Shown in pieces: positions 1 to 6,843 of a stretch of DNA of 23,214 bases (position 1 is its first letter; every line of letters begins with the position of its first letter). Origin of the DNA: Paracoccaceae bacterium (lineage in GTDB: Bacteria; Pseudomonadota; Alphaproteobacteria; Rhodobacterales; Rhodobacteraceae); the NCBI GenBank assembly GCA_027030435.1, contig JALVEX010000362.1:1-23214 (forward strand), given 5' to 3'. Made by a program: the position numbers and the translations under genes. The notes under the pieces were generated by a model. That model worked only from the letters and a program-made list of their open reading frames with translations, ran no database searches and was not told the DNA's origin.

Positions 1-257
1 GGCCGCGCGGCCAGCTTCAGGCGCCTCATATCGCGCTCTGGCTGGTGGCGCGCGGCATCAATATCGGCCTCCACACCCGCCTCTATTTCCCCGAGGAGGA
101 GGCGGCCAATGCCGCCGATCCGGTGCTTCGTGCCATCCCCGATCCGCGCCGGCGCGCCACCCTCATCGCCCGGCGCATCGAGCGCGAAGAGGGCGTGACA
201 TACCGCTTCGACATCCGTATTCAGGGCGCGGACGAAACCGTTTTCCTGGATATCTGA
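1..257 (+). CDS. pcaG: Protocatechuate 3,4-dioxygenase alpha subunit, C-terminal part (5' end outside window)
   Basis: The reading frame is open from base 3 to a stop at 255-257 and gives about 84 residues. The block QAPHI...ARGINIGLHTRLYF, followed by DPVL..IPDPRRRATLIARR, is the conserved C-terminal half of the protocatechuate 3,4-dioxygenase alpha chain. The enzyme is an intradiol dioxygenase that opens protocatechuate to 3-carboxy-cis,cis-muconate. The iron ligands are on the beta subunit PcaH, which would lie upstream of the window. The product is the substrate of PcaB, encoded two genes downstream, so the identity fits the context. Only three bases separate its stop from the next start, which suggests translational coupling in one pca operon. 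Confidence 0.9.
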   Translation, partial: PRGQLQAPHIALWLVARGINIGLHTRLYFPEEEAANAADPVLRAIPDPRRRATLIARRIEREEGVTYRFDIRIQGADETVFLDI

Positions 258-260
258 ACC

Positions 261-1091
261 ATGCGCAAACCCTGCATCATCTGCGTGGCCATCACCGGTT
301 CGGTGGCGCAGAAGGCGCATAATCCGGCGGTGCCGATCACCGTGGCCGAGCAGGTGGAAAGCACCCATGAAGCCTTTGAGGCCGGTGCTGCCATCGCCCA
401 TTGCCATGTGCGCGAGGATGACGGCACGCCCACCTCCGATCCCGAGCGCTTCGCCCGCCTCATGGAGGGCATCCGCGCCCATTGCCCCGGCATGATCATC
501 CAGCTTTCCACCGGCGGGCGCTCCGGCAGCGGCAGGGCGCGCGGCGGGATGCTCTCCCTGCGCCCCGACATGGCCTCGCTCTCGGTGGGCTCCAACAATT
601 TCCCCAGCCGGGTTTACGAGAACCCGCCCGATCTGGTGGATTGGCTCGCGGCAGAGATGCTGAAATACGGCGTGAAGCCGGAGATAGAGGCCTTCGATCT
701 TTCCCACATCTTCCAGGCCTCGAAAATGGCCGCAGACGGCCGCCTCAGGCGCCCGCTCTACGTGCAGTTCGTGATGGGGGTGAAGAACGCCATGCCGGTG
801 GATCGCGAGGTGTTCGATTTCTACGTGAAAACGTTGAAGCGCCTCGAGCCCGATGCCGAATGGTGCGGCGCGGGCGTGGGGCCGGGGCAGATCCTGCTCA
901 ATGAATGGTCGATCCGGGCCGGCGGGCACACCCGCACCGGGCTTGAGGACAACATCCGCCTCGATCGCGAAACCCTCGCCCCCTCCAATGCCGCGCTGGT
1001 GAAGCGCGCGGCTGATCTTTGCGAAAAATACGAGCGCCCCGTGGCCAGCCCGGCCCAGGCGCGTGAAATCCTCTGCCTCGGGAGTGCGTGA
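261..1091 (+). CDS. BKACE-family (DUF849) beta-keto acid cleavage enzyme, probably acting on beta-ketoadipate
   Basis: This 276-residue protein has the fold signatures of the 3-keto-5-aminohexanoate cleavage enzyme family. Near the N terminus is VAITGSVAQKAHNPAVPIT, then the metal-binding H-x-H pair (His47, His49) in AHCHVRED. The motifs LSTGG and SVGSNNF follow, and Glu229-Asp230 lie in GLEDN near the C terminus. His46, His48 and Glu230 hold zinc in the characterised enzyme Kce, so the metal site is intact. Family members condense a beta-keto acid with acetyl-CoA and release acetoacetate plus a CoA ester. Between pcaG and pcaB the natural substrate would be beta-ketoadipate, giving acetoacetate and succinyl-CoA. 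That would replace the PcaIJ/PcaF steps. The family call is firm, but the substrate is inferred from position only. Confidence 0.85.
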   Translation: MRKPCIICVAITGSVAQKAHNPAVPITVAEQVESTHEAFEAGAAIAHCHVREDDGTPTSDPERFARLMEGIRAHCPGMIIQLSTGGRSGSGRARGGMLSLRPDMASLSVGSNNFPSRVYENPPDLVDWLAAEMLKYGVKPEIEAFDLSHIFQASKMAADGRLRRPLYVQFVMGVKNAMPVDREVFDFYVKTLKRLEPDAEWCGAGVGPGQILLNEWSIRAGGHTRTGLEDNIRLDRETLAPSNAALVKRAADLCEKYERPVASPAQAREILCLGSA

Positions 1092-1093
1092 GC

Positions 1094-2422
1094 ATGGCCG
1101 TTTCTCCGTTTGACAGCGCCCTTTACCGCGATCTCTTCACCGATCCCGATCTGCGCCCGCTTTTCACCGACACCGCCGAGCTGCGCGCCATGCTCCTTGT
1201 GGAGGGCACGCTTGCCAAGGTGCAGGGAAAGCTTGGCATCATCCCGCCTGAAAGCGGGGAATTCATCCACCGCGCCAGCCTCGAGATCCAGCTTGATCCG
1301 GCGGCGCTGGCGGCGGAAACGGGGCGTTCGGGCGTATGCGTGCCGGCGCTTGTTGCCGCCTTTCGCAAGGCGATGGACGCACCCGAACATGCGCAATACG
1401 TGCATTGGGGCGCCACATCGCAGGATATCATCGACACCGCGCTGATCCTGCGGCTGCGCCAAGCGCTGGCGAAGATGGATACCCGCCTCGTGGCGCTGAT
1501 CCGCGCACTCGGCGGCCTTGCGGGCGAGCACGCCCGCCTCGTGATGGCGGCGCGCACCTGGGGGCAATATGCCACGCCCACCACCTTCGGCGCGGTGGTG
1601 GCAAGCTGGGGCAGGCCGCTCCTGCGCCATCGCCTGCGGCTGATCGAACGCCGCCCGCGGCTTCTGCGCCTGAGCCTCTCGGGCGCGGCCGGCACGCTTT
1701 CGGTGCTGGGCGAAAAGGGGCCGGATGTGGTGCGCGAGATGGCCTCGGCGCTCGGGCTCGAGCCCCCCGAAGGCAGCTGGCACAGCGAGCGCGATTGCAT
1801 CGGCGAGCTTGCCGGCTGGTGCGCGGGCCTCACCGTGAGCCTTGGCAAGATGGGTGAGGATCTCCTGATCCTCACACGCAGCGAAATCGGCGAGGTGGCG
1901 CTTTCCGGGGGCGGTGGCTCATCCACCATGCCGCAGAAATCCAATCCCGTCCTGCCCTCGCTTCTGGTCACGCTGGCGCGCTTCGCCGCGGCGCAGGAGA
2001 GTGCCGTGCGCGCCGCCGTGCCGCACCGCGAACAGCGCGACGGCGCGGCCTGGATGCTTGAGTGGCTGAGCCTGCCACCGCTCGTGATGGCCGCCGGGCG
2101 CGCGCTTCAGGCGGCGGAGGATCTGGCGGGAGGGATCACACCCCGCGCAGATGTGATGCGCGCCCATCTGGAGGCCGACGGCGGCATGATGCTGGCCGAG
2201 GCGCTTTCCTTCGCGCTGGCCGAGCATATGCCAAGGCCCGAAGCGCAGGCGGCCGTCAAGGCAATGACAATGCAGGCAAAAGCCGAAGAGCGCCCACTCC
2301 TCGATCTGGCGCGGGAACGCTGGCCCGAGATGGATTTCGCCGCCCGCCTCGCGCCAGAAGCCCAGCTTGGCCAGGCCCCTGCCGAGGCGGAAGCCTTCGC
2401 CCGGATCGCGAAAAGTATTTGA
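1094..2422 (+). CDS. pcaB: 3-carboxy-cis,cis-muconate cycloisomerase
   Basis: This 442-residue protein belongs to the fumarase/aspartase superfamily. The superfamily signature GSSTMPQKSNP is at about residues 275-285, and the conserved HWGATSQDIIDTA block is near residue 100. It converts 3-carboxy-cis,cis-muconate, the PcaGH product, to 4-carboxymuconolactone in the cytoplasm. ATG 1094 is preferred over the in-frame GTG at 1088, because the GGAG at 1081-1084 is nine bases from the ATG but only three from the GTG. With the GTG the reading frame would overlap the upstream stop by four bases. Either way it is tightly coupled to the BKACE gene. Its stop codon overlaps the -35-like element of the next promoter. 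Confidence 0.92.
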   Translation: MAVSPFDSALYRDLFTDPDLRPLFTDTAELRAMLLVEGTLAKVQGKLGIIPPESGEFIHRASLEIQLDPAALAAETGRSGVCVPALVAAFRKAMDAPEHAQYVHWGATSQDIIDTALILRLRQALAKMDTRLVALIRALGGLAGEHARLVMAARTWGQYATPTTFGAVVASWGRPLLRHRLRLIERRPRLLRLSLSGAAGTLSVLGEKGPDVVREMASALGLEPPEGSWHSERDCIGELAGWCAGLTVSLGKMGEDLLILTRSEIGEVALSGGGGSSTMPQKSNPVLPSLLVTLARFAAAQESAVRAAVPHREQRDGAAWMLEWLSLPPLVMAAGRALQAAEDLAGGITPRADVMRAHLEADGGMMLAEALSFALAEHMPRPEAQAAVKAMTMQAKAEERPLLDLARERWPEMDFAARLAPEAQLGQAPAEAEAFARIAKSI

Positions 2423-2447
2423 ACTGATCGGTTCAGTTTGCTACTGG
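2419..2447 (+). promoter_or_regulatory. Promoter with embedded 17-bp operator upstream of the MFS transporter
   Basis: A -35-like TTGAAC (2419-2424) and a weak -10-like TACTGG (2442-2447) are 17 bp apart. The spacer region is covered by a perfect inverted repeat, AACTGA-N5-TCAGTT (2422-2438). This is the layout of a TetR-type repressor site. No TetR gene is present in the window, so the regulator is unknown. The dyad is seen directly. The promoter assignment is inference. Confidence 0.5.
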
Positions 2448-2475
2448 CATGGGCGTACAGAGGAAACGCCCATGC
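2447..2475 (+). promoter_or_regulatory. Hairpin with the start codon in the stem and the ribosome binding site in the loop
   Basis: GCATGGGCG (2447-2455) is exactly complementary to CGCCCATGC (2467-2475), giving a 9-bp GC-rich stem with an 11-base loop. The loop contains the AGAGGAA ribosome binding site, and the 3' arm contains the ATG at 2472. It may act as a translational gate in transcripts that include both arms, or the dyad may be a second operator in DNA. Confidence 0.5.
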
Positions 2476-3695
2476 AGAAGAGCCGCCTGCCCTTCCAGTT
2501 CATCCTGATCACCCTGGTGCTCAACGCCATGGGGATCGGGATCATCATGCCGGTGATGCCCGATCTCATCCGCGACGTGACAGGCACGGATCTCGCCCAT
2601 GCGGCGATCTGGGGCGGGGTTCTGGCCACGTCCTTCGCGGTGATGCAGTTCCTCTTTTCCCCGCTGATCGGCAATCTCTCGGATCGCTTCGGACGCCGCC
2701 CCGTGCTTCTGGCCTCGCTCCTCGTGGTCACGCTCGATTACCTGCTGATGGCAACGGCGAACACCATCTGGCTGCTGCTTGCCGCACGCATCATCGGCGG
2801 CATCGCCACCGCCACCCAGTCCACCGCCAGCGCCTTCATGGCCGATGTTTCGGCGCCGGGGGAAAAGGCGAAGAACTTCGCCCTCACCAGCGCCGCCTTC
2901 GGGCTCGGCTTCGTGCTCGGCCCGGTGCTGGGCGGGGTGCTGGGAAGCTTCGGGCCGCGTGCACCCTTCCTCGCCGCCGCCACCCTTACTGCCGCCAATT
3001 TCGCCTTTGGCTGGCTGGTGATGCGCGAAAGCCTGCCCGCGGGCCTGCGCCGCCCCTTTGAATGGCGCCGGGCCAATCCGCTCGGCGCCCTGCGCCATAT
3101 CGCCCGCCTGCCCGGCCTCGCGCCCCTTCTTCTGGTGGTATTCCTCAATCAGATCGCCTTCTTCGTCTATCCCTCGATCTGGGCCTATTTCACCCGCGCA
3201 AGATATGGATGGTCCCCCGCGATGGTGGGATACTCGCTCGCGCTCTTCGGCCTTTCGATGGTGCTCGTGCAGGGCTGGCTGATCCGCCCGATCCTCGCCC
3301 GGCTCGGCGAACGTGGCGCCGTCTTCCTCGGATTTTCCATCGAAATCCTTTCCTTCCTCCTGATCGCGCTGATCCCGAACGGGCTGATCGTGCTTGCCCT
3401 CACCCCCCTTTCCGCGCTCGGCGGCATCGCCGGACCGGCGCTTCAGGCGATCCTCTCGCACCGTGTGGCGGCGAACCAGCAGGGCGAACTGCAAGGACTG
3501 CTTTCGAGCATCGGCTCTCTCGGCATGATCCTCTCGCCGCTTATCATGACCCAGACCTTCGCCTTCTTCAGCAGCCCCGCCGCGCCCCTGCACCTGCCCG
3601 GCGCGCCCTTCCTGCTTTCGGCGCTTCTGATCGGCATCTGCATCCTGATCCTGCGCCGTGCGCTCCGCACCCTCCCCGTGCCGGAAGGGACCTGA
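2472..3695 (+). CDS. MFS drug/metabolite efflux transporter, TetA-like (DHA1 family)
   Basis: This 407-residue membrane protein has about 12 hydrophobic segments. It carries the DHA1 motif A, GNLSDRFGRRPVL, between TM2 and TM3, and a motif C-like GLGFVLGPVLGGVLG in TM5. It starts with NAMGIGIIMPVMPDL, as in tetracycline-type antiporters. These proteins export small molecules in exchange for protons across the inner membrane. The start at ATG 2472 follows an AGAGGAA ribosome binding site; the longer upstream reading would begin inside pcaB. It lies 49 bases after pcaB but has its own promoter and operator-like dyad, so it is probably an inducible efflux unit. It might protect against aromatic compounds or antibiotics. 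The substrate cannot be read from the sequence. Confidence 0.85.
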   Translation: MQKSRLPFQFILITLVLNAMGIGIIMPVMPDLIRDVTGTDLAHAAIWGGVLATSFAVMQFLFSPLIGNLSDRFGRRPVLLASLLVVTLDYLLMATANTIWLLLAARIIGGIATATQSTASAFMADVSAPGEKAKNFALTSAAFGLGFVLGPVLGGVLGSFGPRAPFLAAATLTAANFAFGWLVMRESLPAGLRRPFEWRRANPLGALRHIARLPGLAPLLLVVFLNQIAFFVYPSIWAYFTRARYGWSPAMVGYSLALFGLSMVLVQGWLIRPILARLGERGAVFLGFSIEILSFLLIALIPNGLIVLALTPLSALGGIAGPALQAILSHRVAANQQGELQGLLSSIGSLGMILSPLIMTQTFAFFSSPAAPLHLPGAPFLLSALLIGICILILRRALRTLPVPEGT

Positions 3696-3765
3696 GCGCA
3701 ACGGTTCCCCTCACGAATCCGCGATGCCCTCGCTATCCCCGAAATGATTTGATAGAAGCTCCAGC

Positions 3766-3790
3766 GAATGGAATGGAATGGAATGGAATT
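3766..3790 (+). repeat. Pentanucleotide tandem repeat (GAATG x4 plus GAATT)
   Basis: Four perfect GAATG units (3766-3785) are followed by a one-mismatch fifth unit, GAATT (3786-3790). The array lies 21-46 bases upstream of the GTG start of the ArsR gene, in its presumed promoter or leader. The low-complexity array stands out from the GC-rich surroundings. Copy number could change by strand slippage. Confidence 0.85.
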
Positions 3791-3811
3791 GACAACAAGG
3801 GAAATTCGCAC

Positions 3812-4162
3812 GTGGAAAGCACCGCTCGCGAAGAAACGCAGGATACGGCAACCGAGCTTGATGCCGATACCATGCAGCAGCAGGCCGAGGCGGCAGCGGA
3901 TTTCATCAAGGCGCTCAGCCATGAAGGGCGGCTGATGATCCTGTGTTATCTCTGCTCGGGCGAAAAATCTGTGACGGAGCTGGAGCGGCTTCTTTCCACC
4001 CGCCAGGCAGCGGTGAGCCAGCAGCTTGCCCGCCTGCGCGCCGATGGTCTGGTCTCCTGCCGGCGAGAGGGCAAGGTGATGTATTACCGGCTGGCGGATT
4101 CAAAGGCACGGAAGATGATCGATCTGATCTATGGCCTGTTCTGCGGCGAGGCCGGCTGCTGA
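3812..4162 (+). CDS. ArsR-family regulator with SqrR/BigR-type cysteine pair
   Basis: This 116-residue winged-helix repressor has ALSHEGRLMILC at residues 34-45, recognition region RQAAVSQQLARLRADGLVS at about 64-82, and wing RREGKVMYYRL. Cys45 and Cys111 are 66 residues apart, the same spacing as Cys41 and Cys107 of SqrR, which form a polysulfide bridge that releases DNA. Three further cysteines (48, 83, 116) are present. GTG 3812 is chosen because AAGGGA lies nine bases upstream and the downstream ATG at 3872 has no ribosome binding site. It resembles the SoxR at 13080 over most of its length, so the two are paralogues at either end of the sox cluster. It is convergent with soxD. A sulfide/persulfide response is inferred. 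Confidence 0.85.
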   Translation: MESTAREETQDTATELDADTMQQQAEAAADFIKALSHEGRLMILCYLCSGEKSVTELERLLSTRQAAVSQQLARLRADGLVSCRREGKVMYYRLADSKARKMIDLIYGLFCGEAGC

Positions 4163-4239
4163 AGGCGCAAAGGGAAAAGCGGCAGGCATAGCGGTGCACC
4201 GGCTCGCAATCCGCCATCCCGCCCGTGCCACACAAGCCG

Positions 4240-4269
4240 GGGGCCGATGCGGTTCCCCGCACCGGCCCC
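4240..4269. terminator. Strong hairpin between convergent ArsR gene and soxD
   Basis: Seven outer base pairs (4240-4246 with 4263-4269), one A-C mismatch and five inner pairs enclose a TTCC loop (4253-4256). The hairpin lies in the 227-bp space between two convergent genes, where a bidirectional terminator is expected. There is no T tract on either side, so intrinsic termination is uncertain. Nothing else is recognisable in 4163-4389. Confidence 0.5.
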
Positions 4270-4389
4270 GGACATCTGCTCATTGCCGTTCCGCCTCGCG
4301 GACCTGCGGCTTCATCCCCTGCCGCCAACATGGCTCTTTCGTCAGCCGCAGGCACGCACCCCTGAGGATGCGAACCCTTCTTCAGGCGC

Positions 4390-5490
4390 TCATTGCCCGA
4401 CCGACTTCAGATAGGCGATGATCGCTTCGCGATCCTTTTCCTTCTTGAGGCCCGCAAAGCTCATCTTGGTTTTCGGCACGAAGGCCTTGGGCTTCTTGAG
4501 GAATTCAATGAGCGCGGCTTCATCCCAGACGAGCCCTTCTTCGCCCTTGGCCCGTAACGCCCTGGAATACTTGAAGCCTTCCACGCTCGCCGCGGGCCGC
4601 CCGACAACGCCGGTCAGGATCGGGCCGGTCTTGTTCTTCGCGCCCTCGCCCACCGCATGGCACGCCTTGCACTTCTTGAAAACCTTCTCGCCCCGCTTGA
4701 CAAGCTCGGGATCAAGCGCCGCTTCGGCAGCAGGTGCGGGGGCTGCCTCCTCGGCAGCGACGGTTTCGCTCGCACCGGCCGCGGTGCCTTCCTCCACCTT
4801 GGCTTCCTCGTCCTGCGCGGCAGCCTTCGCCGCCTCCTCGGCCTTGCGCGCCGCGGTTTCTTCCGGCGTCACGTCAAGCACCGCTGCGCGCGCCGTGATC
4901 TCGACGCTCTCCTTGCAGTTTTCCATGCAGGGCTCGCGGGTGAATTTCGGCACCTCGACCTGATCGCGGTCATCCATGTAGAAGCCGTTTTCGTTGGGCA
5001 GGTGGATGGAGGTGAAATTCTCGCGATTGAGTTCGAAATCCTCGTCAACCAGATCGTTGACATAAAGGAGATAGGCATCGATCGCATAGGTTTCATCCGC
5101 GGTCAGACTGCGCGCGAAACCGAACGGCATGGCGCGGTGCGGATAATCCCAGGCGGTGGAGAGATAGGGCCAGTAGGAGCCGATCGTCTTCACGGGGCGT
5201 TCATCCTTCAGCGAGCCCTGCCCCCCGGCGAGAACGGGCCAGCGATCCACCCCTTCGCCGAATTCACCGTGGCACATGGCACATTTCTCGGCGAAAATCT
5301 CCTCGCCCTCAGCCACCGTGCCGCGGCCTTCGGGCAGGCCGAGGCCATCGGGGCGCACATCGATATCCCAGGCCGCGACCTCTTCGGGAATAGCCTCGCG
5401 CCCGAGGTTGAACTTTTCGGCCGAGGCAGGCGCGGCCAGAACCAGCGCCGCCGTGGTGGCCGCGAGTGTTGTCTCAAGAAATTTCGACAT
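4390..5490 (-). CDS. soxD: Sulfane dehydrogenase diheme cytochrome c subunit SoxD
   Basis: This 366-residue periplasmic cytochrome has a signal peptide (MSKFLETTLAATTAALVLAAPASA). It has two heme c sites, CAMCH at about residues 70-74 and CKACH at about 274-278, the second with a likely Met ligand in KTKMSFAG. Between the two domains is a stretch of about 60 residues almost wholly Ala, Glu and Lys, probably a flexible linker. SoxD takes electrons from the SoxC molybdenum centre during oxidation of SoxY-bound sulfane sulfur. The start at 5490 is chosen because a GAGGCGG ribosome binding site precedes it. An in-frame ATG at 5511 would add seven residues. It overlaps the soxC end by 17 bases and is the last gene of the sox transcript. 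Confidence 0.95.
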   Translation of the reverse strand: MSKFLETTLAATTAALVLAAPASAEKFNLGREAIPEEVAAWDIDVRPDGLGLPEGRGTVAEGEEIFAEKCAMCHGEFGEGVDRWPVLAGGQGSLKDERPVKTIGSYWPYLSTAWDYPHRAMPFGFARSLTADETYAIDAYLLYVNDLVDEDFELNRENFTSIHLPNENGFYMDDRDQVEVPKFTREPCMENCKESVEITARAAVLDVTPEETAARKAEEAAKAAAQDEEAKVEEGTAAGASETVAAEEAAPAPAAEAALDPELVKRGEKVFKKCKACHAVGEGAKNKTGPILTGVVGRPAASVEGFKYSRALRAKGEEGLVWDEAALIEFLKKPKAFVPKTKMSFAGLKKEKDREAIIAYLKSVGQ

Positions 5491-6745
5491 TTTCCGCCTC
5501 GCCGTTTTCATTCACATACCAGGTCTGGATGCCGTTGTTGTGATAGATGGAATTCACGCCCCGGATGGCGCGCAGCTCGTCCTTGGTGGGCTGCACATAG
5601 CCGGTGCTGTCGATCGCGCGGCTCTGCAGCAGAAGCGGCTTTCCGTCCCATTCGAACTCGAAGTAGAAACGGTGGATCGACTTGTCGAAGCTCGGGCCGT
5701 CTATGCGCGCCTTGTGCCAGTTCTTGCCGCCGTCGATGGTGACGTCCACGCGCGGGATCGTGCCCCGGCCCGACCAGGCGATGCCGGTAATCACCGTCGG
5801 CCCCTTGCCGTGCAGGATCGGCTTTTGCGGGCTGGGGCTGGTGATCACCGATTTCGCATCCATCACCCAGGTGAACATGCGCGCCCGCCCGTCGGGCATG
5901 AGATCGGTGTATTTGCTGGTTTCCTCGCGCTGCATCCAGGGCTTGTCGCCCACTTCGAGACGGCGCAGCCACTTGACCCACATGTTGCCTTCCCAGCCCG
6001 GCAGCACCAGGCGGATCGGGTAGCCTTGCTCCTTGCGCAGCGCCTCGCCGTTCATCTTGAAGGCGACAAGGCAATCATCGAGCGCCTTCTCCATCGGGAT
6101 CGAGCGGCTCATGCCCGCGGCATCGGCGCCTTCGGCCAGCACCCATTTGCCATTGGGCTTCACGCCGGCTTCCGCGAGCAGCAGGCGCAGCGGCACGCCG
6201 GTATACATCACGTTGTGGATCATGCCGTGGGTGAACTGCACGCCATTGAGCTGCGCCCCGCGCCATTCCATGCCGCTGTTTGCCGCGCATTCGAGGAAAT
6301 ACACGTGGTTCTCACGCGGGAAACGCTGCAGATCCTCCATGGTGAAAACCAGCGGCTTTTCCACCAGGCCATGGATCATCAGCCGGTGCTTTTCGGGATC
6401 CACGGTGGCGGCGCCGGAATGGTGGCGCTCGAAGCAGATGCCGTTCGGGGTGATGATGCCGTCGAGATCATGCAGCGGCGTGAAGTTGATCGACGAAACC
6501 GGATCGGCCGTCAGCCAGCTGACGGTGCGCCGCTTCACGTGCTTTTCGTATTCGATCGGCATCCCGTAGGGGCTTGCATCGACAGGATCGCCGTTTTCCT
6601 GGTTCCATGGCTGGATCTCGGTGATCGCCGGATCGGGCCCGGCCGCTCGGGCGGCCGTGGTGGCGCCGGCAAGCGCGCCTCCCGCCGCCAGCCCGGCTTT
6701 CAGAAAGCCGCGGCGGGTTGTCCCGGAATTGCTGTCTGTGGTCAT
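5474..6745 (-). CDS. soxC: Sulfane dehydrogenase molybdenum subunit SoxC
   Basis: This 423-residue protein is of the sulfite-oxidase family. It has an N-terminal Tat signal (TTRRGFLKAG) for folded, cofactor-loaded export. The molybdopterin-ligating cysteine is Cys153 in FLECAANSG, and the C-terminal dimerisation domain is present. With SoxD it forms the sulfane dehydrogenase that oxidises the outer sulfur on SoxY-cysteine persulfide and delivers six electrons. Its presence means that complete oxidation of thiosulfate to sulfate, without stored sulfur globules, is expected. The start is supported by GGAGGAGGAGG just upstream. A gap of about 98 bases separates it from soxB, with no clear promoter. 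Confidence 0.96.
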   Translation of the reverse strand: MTTDSNSGTTRRGFLKAGLAAGGALAGATTAARAAGPDPAITEIQPWNQENGDPVDASPYGMPIEYEKHVKRRTVSWLTADPVSSINFTPLHDLDGIITPNGICFERHHSGAATVDPEKHRLMIHGLVEKPLVFTMEDLQRFPRENHVYFLECAANSGMEWRGAQLNGVQFTHGMIHNVMYTGVPLRLLLAEAGVKPNGKWVLAEGADAAGMSRSIPMEKALDDCLVAFKMNGEALRKEQGYPIRLVLPGWEGNMWVKWLRRLEVGDKPWMQREETSKYTDLMPDGRARMFTWVMDAKSVITSPSPQKPILHGKGPTVITGIAWSGRGTIPRVDVTIDGGKNWHKARIDGPSFDKSIHRFYFEFEWDGKPLLLQSRAIDSTGYVQPTKDELRAIRGVNSIYHNNGIQTWYVNENGEAENVEIS

Positions 6746-6843
6746 TGCCTCCTCCTCCTTTTCGAAGTTGGCCTCTTGTTACATCTCGATACCTGAATAT
6801 GTCCATGCGCGTGATGCCGCAGGCCATGTCAGGCAGGTTGCGA

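Noticed and set aside
2433..3701. A 422-codon minus-strand open frame opposite the MFS gene
   Set aside because: The translation is a low-complexity Gly/Glu/Arg-rich product, while the plus strand has clear transporter motifs and membrane segments.
3789..3794. A perfect TTGACA -35 box before the ArsR gene
   Set aside because: Its -10 box would fall on the GTG start codon at about 3812, where the sequence is GTGGAA. It would only be useful if translation began at 3872, which lacks a ribosome binding site.
4657..6796. Overlapping plus-strand frames opposite soxD and soxC
   Set aside because: Both soxC and soxD have intact cofactor motifs and start signals on the minus strand; the plus-strand frames have neither.
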